5,815 nucleotides of DNA from Sulfurimonas sp. (GCF_023229025.1 NZ_JALOAA010000068.1:1-5815), one strand, 5' to 3'. Positions 1-5,815 are shown, counted from the first letter of the stretch. Notes: generated by a model from the sequence alone, not told the origin. Numbers and translations are program-made.

Positions 1-2
1 AC

Positions 3-968
3 CAACTACTCAATTACTACAAGATTGATGAAGAACAAGAGTTGTGGCGCCTACTTAAAATTGACAAGATTGCATGGGTAAATGCCCCCTATATCGACCT
101 AAAGGCGCCTATAATTGATGAGAGGGGACACCAGATAGTCATCAATGAGTGGGGTAGTGGGATACGGACTGTGGAGCACAGTTCAGAGGGGTCTTATGAA
201 GAGGTGGTCACCTATCCACTTCAAGATGCTGAAACAATTGAAGAGATTGAAGCCCATGGATGGCCAAACCCAGACCGTTTTGATTACCAAGCATTGTTAG
301 AGAGTTGCCAGGCCTACTCCAATTGGCCTCGCATGCTCGACTTTATCTCTCTGTTTGAAATCTACTGTAAACTACGCCCTATGGACCTCTCTTTGATGGA
401 CCTCTATGTAGAACAAGATTTAGCCGATGCCATTATTGATAAAATCTTTAAGATCCAAAAGCGTTATATTGAAAAATCTTTTGAAGTCTGCGGTGATGCT
501 ATCGATATCGTCTATCTGTCAGATGATATGGGGATGCAAGACCGCCAATTAATCTCAGTTGAGGTGTGGGAAGAGCGCTTTAAAAAACCTTATAGGGAGT
601 TAATAGAGTTAGTCCACTCCAAAGGGGCCTATGTTTTTTACCACTCAGATGGGGCTGCTTTTCCTATTATTGAGCAGATGGTCGATTTAGGTATCGATAT
701 CATCAATCCAATTCAACATGCTTGCCCCGGGATGGAGCGTAAGCACTTAATTGAAGCCTTTGGCTCAAGGGTAGTCTTCCATGGGGCAGTTGAGAACCAA
801 CAGATTCTCCCCTTTGGAACCCCTGAAGAGGTTCGCCAAGAGGTAAAGGCAAATATTAAAACCCTTGGCAAGTATAATCGTTATATTTGTGCCCCTTGTC
901 ACAATTTACAACCCGGGACCCCCCTAGAGAATATTTTAGCCCTCTACAACAGTGAGCGCACGTGGTGA
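3..968 (+). CDS. URO-D superfamily (methyltransferase-like) protein, 5' partial
   Basis: The frame is open from the first complete codon at base 3, so the TTG at 42 is an internal leucine and the gene runs off the left edge; 322 residues are visible, probably lacking about 30. The C-terminal half carries the typical URO-D superfamily pattern: HSDG at visible residues 214-217 (bases 642-653), then IINPIQHACPGM, then FHGAVENQQILPFGTPEEV, then CAPCHNLQPGTPLENILALY near the end. This pattern matches the broad branch related to HemE and to corrinoid-dependent methyltransferases (MtaA/CmuA type), and I infer a soluble TIM-barrel enzyme. The HxC zinc motif of the MtaA coenzyme M methyltransferases is replaced by HSD, so neither that activity nor true HemE activity can be assigned. 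The substrate is unknown. It ends in TGA only 6 bases from the stop of the convergent kinase gene. Family assignment is strong; exact function is not determined. Confidence 0.88.
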   Translation, partial: QLLNYYKIDEEQELWRLLKIDKIAWVNAPYIDLKAPIIDERGHQIVINEWGSGIRTVEHSSEGSYEEVVTYPLQDAETIEEIEAHGWPNPDRFDYQALLESCQAYSNWPRMLDFISLFEIYCKLRPMDLSLMDLYVEQDLADAIIDKIFKIQKRYIEKSFEVCGDAIDIVYLSDDMGMQDRQLISVEVWEERFKKPYRELIELVHSKGAYVFYHSDGAAFPIIEQMVDLGIDIINPIQHACPGMERKHLIEAFGSRVVFHGAVENQQILPFGTPEEVRQEVKANIKTLGKYNRYICAPCHNLQPGTPLENILALYNSERTW

Positions 969-974
969 AGTCGT

Positions 975-2624
975 TCAAGGCTCTTTTGTAATGAGGGGGA
1001 GCGGTATGGTTACCGAGCACCCTTCACCTGGCGACGAATCGACAATTAGCGAGTAGGATGGACCATGGTAGAGACGCAACCGAGTTTGAATATTTCGCAA
1101 CCCAGTGTGGTTAAGTTCATCAGTCGCGTAGTCGTCTTGAAGAGTAAGGGTGTCAATCAGTTCCTGGGGCAGACCAACGCCGTTATCCTTAACCGTGATA
1201 TAAAGAGTTTCATCTTCTCGTCTCGCTTGTACGGTTATTACGCCAGGTTCAGAGAGGTTGGCTATCCCATGAATGATACTATTTTCAACTAGGTTTACGA
1301 TCATCAACTTATGGATGAGGTAATCTTGGAGTGATTCGGGGACCTCTTGAGAAATAGTGAAATCTTGGTATCTGAAGCGTTGTATGACTGTATAGTCTTC
1401 CATCAATTCTAACTCTTTACGCAGGGGGATGTACTCACTTTCAATATCAGAGAGGCTACGTAGATAGCGGCTCAAGGCAAAGGTGACATCCTTAATATTC
1501 TCTTGTCCATTAATCTGTGCCATCCAACGGATAGTATTTAGAGAGTTGTACAATAGGTGGGGGGTCAGTTGTAATTGTAAGGTTTGCATATGGGCTTTAC
1601 GTTTATTTTCTTCTTCCTGTTTCACCTCTTCAAGTAATTTCTGAATCCGATTTGTCATAGCATTAAAACTGATTGAGAGCTGTTTAATCTCATCGTCTTG
1701 ACTAACATCGACTTGAACATCGAATACCCCCTCTTCGCCCACTTGGTTAACAGCAGCAGTAAGGGCGTGGATTTGTTTAGTGAGTTGTTTGGAGAGGAGG
1801 TGACTGATGATGAGGAAGAAGAGTAGATAGAGGACAACACTCAAGTTGAACATGTTGCGGATAAAGGTGAGTTCTCTTGAGATATTGCGGGTATCGAGGA
1901 CTAAAGAGATAGTCCAATCACTAGCATTAGAGGTTGATGAGAGGCGAATATTTGTCTTACTTAAAGGTGTTTCACCACTTAGGGGGTGGTTGGAGGCTAT
2001 TAGTTGTCCAGCCGAATTTGTGAGGGAGACCTCTTGGTTTTTTGAGAAGGGGATGTATTGAAAGAAATCTTCAAAAAACTGGCTATTAAAAGCGAGTATA
2101 AGTGTAGCGATAGGTTTTTGATCTTTGCGGATATGGCGCGCTCCAAAAAAGAATGTATCAGCTAAGCCAAAGTTCGTGACCATAGGATATGTTTGAGTCC
2201 AATAAATCCGCCCCTCTAAGGATAGAAGAGTGGGTTGGATTTCAATGTATATTGGTTCAATATTTTGAATCCCCGTTCCGCTAAAGATGGTCCCTTTATC
2301 GGTGATTAGATAGGCAGATGCAATAAGGCGATTAGAGTTTACAAACCCATCTAATTGGTTTTGGATGGCATGACACTCAATTAAAGGGGTATCAGAGAGG
2401 ACCTCCTCCATTGCCTGTGTGTTGAGGTAAAATTGCATACTCAGCTGTTGGTAATGCTGCAATTTTGTATCGAGGTTTTTGCGCATCTCCTGGATGAGTT
2501 GATTGTTGTTACTAATTTGCTGTTCGACTGCATATTGGATGAAGAGATGATTAGCAATAAAATAGATAATGCCACTGGGGAGTACCACAATTAGGACAAA
2601 CCACAAAAAGATTTTCTTTTGCAT
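975..2624 (-). CDS. Membrane sensor histidine kinase, YesM (HisKA_7TM-free, His_kinase PF06580) type
   Basis: Complete 549-residue two-component sensor. A membrane segment at about residues 5-27 and another at about 258-278 bracket an extracytoplasmic region of about 230 residues, probably a Cache-type ligand sensor (note SLTNSAGQLIASNHP near 200-214). A HAMP linker follows at about 280-333, then a charged helix, then the phosphoacceptor motif QLTPHLLYNSLN with His356 (bases 1557-1559). The ATPase part shows the N box LVENSIIHG (Asn448), DNGVGLP (Asp480), HTGLRNIQTRL (506-516) and SPGEGCSVTIPLP. This order is that of YesM/LytS-like kinases, which normally phosphorylate an AraC-type regulator (YesN) encoded beside them; none is present here. 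ATG 2624 is chosen because an upstream in-frame ATG at 2654 meets a stop at 2634-2636 and TM1 starts right after residue 4. The ribosome site is poor: AGGG lies only 2 bases before the ATG. The ligand is unknown. Confidence 0.93.
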   Translation of the reverse strand: MQKKIFLWFVLIVVLPSGIIYFIANHLFIQYAVEQQISNNNQLIQEMRKNLDTKLQHYQQLSMQFYLNTQAMEEVLSDTPLIECHAIQNQLDGFVNSNRLIASAYLITDKGTIFSGTGIQNIEPIYIEIQPTLLSLEGRIYWTQTYPMVTNFGLADTFFFGARHIRKDQKPIATLILAFNSQFFEDFFQYIPFSKNQEVSLTNSAGQLIASNHPLSGETPLSKTNIRLSSTSNASDWTISLVLDTRNISRELTFIRNMFNLSVVLYLLFFLIISHLLSKQLTKQIHALTAAVNQVGEEGVFDVQVDVSQDDEIKQLSISFNAMTNRIQKLLEEVKQEEENKRKAHMQTLQLQLTPHLLYNSLNTIRWMAQINGQENIKDVTFALSRYLRSLSDIESEYIPLRKELELMEDYTVIQRFRYQDFTISQEVPESLQDYLIHKLMIVNLVENSIIHGIANLSEPGVITVQARREDETLYITVKDNGVGLPQELIDTLTLQDDYATDELNHTGLRNIQTRLRLYHGPSYSLIVDSSPGEGCSVTIPLPLITKEP

Positions 2625-2895
2625 GTCCCTATACTAACCGTAGGAGAGTCCCATTTGAAGTCTTATTTCAATTAAAAAGAGAGACTAAAGAGAGTATTAA
2701 CAAGGTATCATGGGTAACGGCCTATCAGCTCCAGTGGTTACTGTGCGTTTTAAAGAGGGGGAGAGGAGAAGGGACTTGGCCATAATTTTTAGACTATACT
2801 TGATTGTTTGGGGCTAAGGCTATAATATTCAATCAATGACGTGATTTATAACCAACTTGCAGCGTCAAAAAATAATTCGCTAAAAGGAGTCAAAA
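2625..2895. other. Intergenic region between divergent transcription units
   Basis: This stretch separates the kinase (- strand) from the small + strand genes. Its right half holds the candidate promoter described separately. Its left half is purine-rich on the + strand (runs of AG and G around 2674-2773) and shows no reading frame with a convincing start. I found no convincing -35/-10 pair for the kinase on the - strand, although the kinase promoter should lie here. A short inverted pair TGACG (2837-2841) and CGTCA (2863-2867) lies just downstream of the expected + strand transcription start. Confidence 0.6.
2800..2826 (+). promoter_or_regulatory. Candidate sigma-70-type promoter
   Basis: A perfect TATAAT at 2821-2826 is preceded by TTGATT at 2800-2805, with a spacer of 15 bases, shorter than the usual 16-18. 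Transcription would start near 2833, giving a leader of about 60 bases ahead of the small gene at 2896. A second -10-like TATACT lies at 2795-2800 without a good -35. Assignment rests on sequence match alone. Confidence 0.4.
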
Positions 2896-2997
2896 ATGTA
2901 TTTAAATCAAGGTAGTGTTTTTCTCATTTGGTGTCTCCCTATGCGTGGGGAGGGTAGCTATGACGTAGATTTAGATGTCTCTGCTAGAAAACCATAA
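2896..2997 (+). CDS. Small protein or leader peptide, 33 residues
   Basis: ATG at 2896 is preceded by AAAAGGAG (2882-2889), a near-ideal Shine-Dalgarno sequence at a spacing of 6 bases. The frame runs 33 codons to TAA at 2995-2997. The peptide begins MYLNQGSVFLIWCLP, a short hydrophobic stretch too short for a firm membrane helix, and ends in the hydrophilic part GSYDVDLDVSARKP. The stop is 14 bases before the ATG of the next gene, whose own Shine-Dalgarno sequence follows at once, so the two are probably co-transcribed from the promoter near 2800-2826. I do not recognise the peptide. It could be a small protein, an upstream leader frame controlling the next gene, or the remnant of a deleted gene. 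The ribosome site argues for real translation, while the length keeps certainty low. Confidence 0.5.
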   Translation: MYLNQGSVFLIWCLPMRGEGSYDVDLDVSARKP

Positions 2998-3011
2998 AAA
3001 TAGGAGAAAAC

Positions 3012-3359
3012 ATGGAATACAAAGCAATTGAAAAAACAATCAACGAAGAGATTAGCGAAGTCTACCTGATTGATGGGGTAGAGTACAAAGCCGATATTAA
3101 GACCTGGGGTCCCTATGGGGTGTATGGCAATATGGCTTACAAAGATCGTCAGGCAGTGGTGGAGTTAGAGGGACTTGGTCGGGTAAGGGTAATCTTTTCC
3201 ACGGACCAAATGTTAATTCCAAGCAAGACTCGTCCAGCCCGTTTCACCTCCTTTGCTGAAGAGATGATAGATAGGGCAGTTAGAGAGTATGTCAGCTTCA
3301 CAAAAACTCTCAATGGGACTCGACTTAACAATCAAGTGATGGAGTTTGAAGTTATTTAA
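3012..3359 (+). CDS. Hypothetical protein, 115 residues
   Basis: Not recognised. The frame starts at ATG 3012 with AGGAG (3002-3006 region) upstream at suitable spacing and stops at TAA 3357-3359. The product is predicted to be soluble and mixed alpha/beta, with no signal peptide or membrane segment and no cysteines. Residues 1-60 look beta-rich (YLIDGVEYKADIKTWGPYGVYG, then AVVELEGLGRVRVIF), and residues 78-100 look helical (FTSFAEEMIDRAVREYVSFTKTL). No catalytic motif stands out. It is the second frame of a probable two-gene unit with the 33-residue frame ahead of it, and a GC-rich hairpin follows its stop. That the gene is real is well supported by its ribosome site, composition and position. 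Its function cannot be given from sequence alone. Confidence 0.75.
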   Translation: MEYKAIEKTINEEISEVYLIDGVEYKADIKTWGPYGVYGNMAYKDRQAVVELEGLGRVRVIFSTDQMLIPSKTRPARFTSFAEEMIDRAVREYVSFTKTLNGTRLNNQVMEFEVI

Positions 3360-3470
3360 CTAAACTGACGCCCCCTTAGGGGGGCGACCAATTACACTAT
3401 TTCTAATAATCTCCTTTACAACCAAGATTCCCAGTGTTATATTCAGGACATGGTTATCAATTCCATACAC
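3360..3470 (-). CDS. Doubtful 36-residue frame in the gap between the two unknown genes
   Basis: On the - strand, GTG at 3470-3468 is preceded by AGGAGGAG with a 5-base spacing, and the frame continues for 36 codons to TAG at 3362-3360. That stop directly abuts the TAA of the convergent 115-residue gene. The peptide starts MYGIDNHVLNITLGILVV and ends in IGRPPKGASV, the last part being encoded by the GC-rich hairpin. It is moderately hydrophobic, without a clear membrane helix. The strong ribosome-binding-like sequence is the only positive evidence. It may be an accident, because the same bases read on the + strand are CTCC tracts upstream of the gene at 3513. Confidence 0.2.
   Translation of the reverse strand: MYGIDNHVLNITLGILVVKEIIRNSVIGRPPKGASV
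3369..3386 (+). terminator. GC-rich hairpin after the 115-residue gene, possible terminator
   Basis: A perfect 7-base-pair stem (CGCCCCC at 3369-3375 with GGGGGCG at 3380-3386) closes a 4-base loop, 10 bases after the stop at 3359. Position and strength suit transcription termination. The following bases (ACCAATTACACTATTTCT) lack the run of T expected of an intrinsic terminator, so it may instead protect the 3' end of the transcript. Read on the - strand the hairpin is equally strong and is followed by TCAGTTTAGTT, also a poor T run. Confidence 0.5.
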
Positions 3471-3488
3471 GATAACTCCTCCTAAAAC

Positions 3489-3504
3489 CCTCCTTTCATG
3501 GAGG
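3489..3504 (+). promoter_or_regulatory. Ribosome binding site of the 3513 gene, with possible sequestering hairpin
   Basis: GGAGG at 3500-3504 sits 8 bases before ATG 3513 and decides that start over ATG 3498, which overlaps the site itself and has only pyrimidines upstream. CCTCC at 3489-3493 can pair fully with this GGAGG across a 6-base loop, and a second CCTCC at 3478-3482 offers an alternative partner. Such pairing would mask the ribosome site. The pairing is seen in the sequence; any regulatory role is inference. Confidence 0.45.
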
Positions 3505-3512
3505 ACTTATTT

Positions 3513-4019
3513 ATGAAAAACGCAATCATTGTGCCCTTCCACCAAAGGTGGCAGGGGTGTCTGAGCCTACCAGAGATGGCCCAATTCCTTATGGAAGAGG
3601 TCGCCTTAGTTGGTAGGCAAATCAAATCACATGGCAAGTGCTTAATTGAGACAGCACTGCTTCATCCCGAAGGTAATCCCGCTGGTAATGTAACAGAGAT
3701 AGAGGTCTTTTGGATGGTTATTGATGACGGGCTCCTCTTGGCCTATATAGATTGGATAAAGAGGAATCGAGATTACCAATTCAGGGCCCGAATGTGCTGG
3801 ATTCCAAACTACAAAGAGGAGAACTCCCCATTAGTCGAGTCATGCTTAAAAAGCATCGCTGAGGCGAAGCAGTGGGGGGGAGGTGCGCAAGGAGAGAATC
3901 CCCTTGTGGTTGATTCAGTTTTATTCTTACCAGGTAACGCTAGTTTAACAGTAATTCCTGTACAGTTTACCGTAAGCGTCAACTCGCCCCCAATAGTCCC
4001 CCTTCTAGAGGTTTTTTAA
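3513..4019 (+). pseudogene. Hypothetical gene truncated by IS66 insertion, chimeric 3' end
   Basis: Not recognised. The frame from ATG 3513 (GGAGG at 3500-3504) encodes 168 residues up to TAA 4017-4019. ATG 3498 would add 5 residues but lacks a ribosome site. The product has no signal peptide or membrane segment. It includes an acidic/aromatic stretch TEIEVFWMVIDDGLLLAYIDW in the middle, a basic IKRNRDYQFRARMCW segment, and several cysteines and tryptophans. Codons 1-153 (3513-3971) appear to be host sequence. From 3972 the frame runs into GTAAGCG, the characteristic end of IS66-family elements, so the last 15 residues (VSVNSPPIVPLLEVF) are encoded by the IS. The original C-terminus is therefore lost or displaced to the other side of the element. 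How much is missing is unknown, and the shortened protein could still be made. If the IS end lies elsewhere, the frame would be an ordinary intact hypothetical gene. Confidence 0.6.
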
Positions 4020-4053
4020 ACTAACAATCATGAGTATTGGAGAAATAGTTATT

Positions 4054-5808
4054 TTAGTGGCGTTTACCTCTGAGAATGTAGGGTTCTTTTCTTTCGGGGT
4101 CTGCTTTAGCACTGCTAATCAGGTCGTAGTAGTGATCAACTTCACTAATATCTACCCTACCAGGGACCAGGGCATCCCAATCTGCATCACTTTTACACCC
4201 TCCACCTTTGTTGAAAACATAAGTGAGGTACTTGTGGGAATCCAGGTCCAACTTTTTACAGCTCTCAATCAAAGAGAAATAGAGGGCACTTGCTTCTGCA
4301 CCTTGAGGAGTAATACAAAAGAGAAAATTTTTTCTCCCCAGAGCGAACGGCCTTATACAATTCTCGACAAGCTGGTTAGTGCTGGTAGCCCAACTGTAAT
4401 CCAAAAACCTGGTCAGCTTCTCCCACCTCTTAAGGGTGTAATTTATGGCGCTATCTAAAGAGCTTCCTTTAAGGACCTTGCCCTGGTGTTCATCTAACCA
4501 TCTCTTAATAGCATCCAAGTCTACACTTAATATTTCCCTTCGCTTCTTTAAATACTCCTCTTCACTTAAGGGATTAGGACCCCTTTGACGATCAAGAAGA
4601 AGCCCCTCATGGTGAAAGAAGGTAGCATACAAAGAGACTAACTCCCCGGCTAACTTAGCCTTCTTGTTAGTTTTCAAAATGTCAGTAGCCTTACGCCGAG
4701 CGTGAATCATACAACCCAAAGAGGTGAAAGGATACTTTTGGCTGGCATAGGAGTAGACCTCTAAACCATCACTTTGAACAACTCCTCGGTAGTCTTCAAA
4801 GAAAGAGGCAACACTCTCGTTAGTGCGCCTGTCAATGTAGTTAAAGAGTACAGGACCTGCTCTGCCCTCCCTATCTACACTGGAGCGGACAAACATATAA
4901 GCATCATAAGAGCTGTCTGAAGCCTTTGCATCGGGTACCTTTAAAACTCTCAAACCCGTCTCATCTACATTCCAAAGTGGGTATTCATGGATAGCTCTCT
5001 CTAAAGCCCTCCCCAAAGGTTTTAACTGATGAGCCACATTCATCATCCATCCACTCATCACTTGGCGAGAGAGATCTATCCCCATAGAAGCAAAGCGTTG
5101 CTCTTGGCGGTAAAGGGGCAGAGAATATTGCATTTTGTCGACTACCACTGTCGCTAATAAGGAGCTGTCACAAATAGTACCACTTAAGAGTGAATCATCA
5201 GAGACTGTAACTAACTGCTCCTCATTCTCTTCACCCAAACAGTTGCTACATCTAAATTGAGGGTAGTGGTGACGAACTATTACTTTAGTTGCCGGTATTA
5301 CAGCCAAAGTATCTCTGGTGAACTCTCCAACTTGCTCCATGTTGCTGCCACACTCACATTCAGGAGCCTCTCCATCATGGTTGATGTCTACGATTGGAGT
5401 ATTAGGGTCAACTTTAAGGATTCTGCTTCTGCCAACTCTTCGGGTAAATGAGCGCACCTTTTGTTCAGTCACTTCCCCTTCAGTGTTCTCTATTACATCA
5501 ATTAAGTTTTCTAACTCCGCTTCATCAAACAGGTTTAAGTTTAACTGCTCAGATGCTTCAGAGCTCTTACCATATTGCTTTTGTCTGGAGTTGAGAAATA
5601 GGTTTTTAAAGTGTTCGCTGCGAGCCTTCTCTAGAGCCAATTCATCTTCTAAAGCTTGGTTCCTAACTTCAAGACTTTGGTTTCTAACCAAAAGAGATTG
5701 GTTATCTTTCTTAAGAGTGCTGTTTTGATCTTTAAGCAGGTCAATTTCAGCAGAGTAAGTAGCGACTGTAGGAGGGGTTTGTTGCTCAGCTAAAGGTGTC
5801 TTATCCAT
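4054..5808 (-). CDS. tnpC: IS66-family transposase TnpC
   Basis: DDE transposase that cuts and joins the ends of its own element. From ATG 5808 it has 584 residues; a TTG at 5814 would add 2, and the frame may extend beyond the right edge. Domains in order (from ATG): coiled coil at about 20-65 built of heptads rich in Leu and Asn, leading into NSRQKQYGKSSE, the family's usual N-terminal motif; a zinc finger with CxC at 151/153 and CxxC at 187/190; the catalytic core with Asp282 in WNVDET (4963-4965), Asp347 in VQSDG (4768-4770), GCMIHARRK, and Glu482 in VENCIRPFALGRKNFLF (4363-4365); then the IS66 C-terminal domain ending in a family-like ALVPGRV and a basic tail. No frameshift or missing catalytic residue is seen, so it may be active. 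Length is at the upper end of the family's usual range. Transcription heads left, towards the truncated gene at 3513, antisense to it. Confidence 0.95.
   Translation of the reverse strand: MDKTPLAEQQTPPTVATYSAEIDLLKDQNSTLKKDNQSLLVRNQSLEVRNQALEDELALEKARSEHFKNLFLNSRQKQYGKSSEASEQLNLNLFDEAELENLIDVIENTEGEVTEQKVRSFTRRVGRSRILKVDPNTPIVDINHDGEAPECECGSNMEQVGEFTRDTLAVIPATKVIVRHHYPQFRCSNCLGEENEEQLVTVSDDSLLSGTICDSSLLATVVVDKMQYSLPLYRQEQRFASMGIDLSRQVMSGWMMNVAHQLKPLGRALERAIHEYPLWNVDETGLRVLKVPDAKASDSSYDAYMFVRSSVDREGRAGPVLFNYIDRRTNESVASFFEDYRGVVQSDGLEVYSYASQKYPFTSLGCMIHARRKATDILKTNKKAKLAGELVSLYATFFHHEGLLLDRQRGPNPLSEEEYLKKRREILSVDLDAIKRWLDEHQGKVLKGSSLDSAINYTLKRWEKLTRFLDYSWATSTNQLVENCIRPFALGRKNFLFCITPQGAEASALYFSLIESCKKLDLDSHKYLTYVFNKGGGCKSDADWDALVPGRVDISEVDHYYDLISSAKADPERKEPYILRGKRH
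5647..5688 (-). repeat. Tandem 21-base repeat encoding coiled-coil heptads in TnpC
   Basis: Two adjacent 21-base units encode VRNQSLE and VRNQALE, one heptad each, and the preceding KDNQSLL resembles a more diverged third unit. The copies differ at several bases, mostly silent or conservative, so the duplication is not recent or is under coding constraint. It lengthens the predicted leucine-zipper-like dimerisation region. Confidence 0.6.
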
Positions 5809-5815
5809 GGGCAAA

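Larger units (their letters stand above)
3972..5815 (-). mobile_element. IS66-family insertion sequence, one end in window, other end beyond right edge
   Basis: The transposase at 4054-5808 is of the IS66 TnpC type. GTAAGCG at 3972-3978 matches the terminal sequence known for this family and lies 82 bases outside the transposase stop, the expected location of that end. The adjacent outer bases AGTTTACC (3964-3971) would be the 8-base target duplication typical of the family, which could be matched only at the other end. Inside the end are two CCCCC tracts (3987-3991 and 3998-4002). IS66 elements often carry tnpA and tnpB ahead of tnpC; these would lie to the right of the window, unless this is one of the relatives that carry tnpC alone. 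Confidence 0.8.

Noticed and set aside
42..44. TTG at 42 as the start of the URO-D gene
   Set aside because: The frame is open back to base 3 and the preceding residues (NYYKIDEEQEL) continue the family's usual N-terminal pattern, so the gene is cut by the window edge.
1001..1016. CGGTA/TACCG hairpin near the kinase 3' end as a terminator
   Set aside because: It lies within the coding region for the conserved kinase C-terminus and has no T run on either strand.
1065..2061. Small frames overlapping the kinase on both strands
   Set aside because: They overlap conserved kinase domains in other frames and show no independent support.
2713..2741. GTAAC/GTTAC inverted pair in the intergenic region
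   Set aside because: Five-base arms with a long loop are expected by chance and there is no supporting context.
3149..3331. Minus-strand 60-codon frame opposite the 115-residue gene
   Set aside because: No ribosome site was seen, and it is a mirror frame of a better-supported gene.
3498..3500. ATG 3498 as start of the truncated hypothetical gene
   Set aside because: Upstream is a pyrimidine tract with no ribosome site, while GGAGG at 3500-3504 is well placed for ATG 3513.
4000..4017. Terminator in the IS end (short stem before TTTTTT at 4012-4017)
   Set aside because: The T run is good but the stem is only three pairs plus a wobble (CCTT/GAGG), too weak to call.
4030..4458. Plus-strand frame of 142 codons within the IS
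   Set aside because: It lies antisense to well-conserved TnpC coding sequence and has no family features.
5257..5728. Overlapping + strand frames opposite the TnpC N-terminus
   Set aside because: They are serine/leucine-rich mirror translations of the coiled-coil and zinc-finger coding region, with no ribosome site.

Overview
The window looks like a bacterial chromosome fragment of moderate GC (roughly low-to-mid 40s percent by eye) with strong GGAG-type ribosome binding sites. A YesM-type sensor kinase, a methyltransferase-like member of the uroporphyrinogen decarboxylase (URO-D) superfamily and an IS66-family element together suit an anaerobic member of the Firmicutes or Spirochaetota. The sequence alone does not decide between these, and there is no rRNA or other phylogenetic marker.

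Left part (1-2624): a URO-D superfamily gene on the + strand enters the window already in progress and ends at 968. Six bases later comes the stop codon of a complete membrane sensor histidine kinase on the - strand (975-2624). The two are convergent, with no room for a separate terminator. No response regulator lies on either side of the kinase inside the window.

Middle part (2625-3971): an intergenic region with a plausible + strand promoter leads into a previously unmarked 33-codon reading frame (2896-2997) with an excellent Shine-Dalgarno sequence. A 115-residue protein of unknown function (3012-3359) follows 14 bases later, and a GC-rich hairpin follows its stop. A second unknown gene starts at 3513, not at the upstream ATG 3498, because GGAGG at 3500-3504 is correctly spaced for 3513. 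The 138-base gap between the two unknown genes also holds a - strand 36-codon frame with a good Shine-Dalgarno sequence; its reality is doubtful.

Right part (3972-5815): an IS66-family insertion sequence on the - strand. Its transposase TnpC is complete or nearly so, with leucine-zipper-like coiled coil, CxC/CxxC zinc finger, D-D-E catalytic residues and C-terminal domain. The probable outer end of the element is the sequence GTAAGCG at 3972, the family's typical terminal sequence, 82 bases beyond the transposase stop. This places the insertion inside the gene that starts at 3513. The predicted 168-residue product would therefore be a chimera of 153 host-encoded residues and 15 residues read from the IS end. 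The other IS end and any accessory tnpA/tnpB genes lie beyond the right edge.

No tRNA, rRNA or CRISPR array was seen. The most useful observations are the IS-truncated gene, the overlooked small gene ahead of the 115-residue protein, and the orphan kinase facing a URO-D gene.
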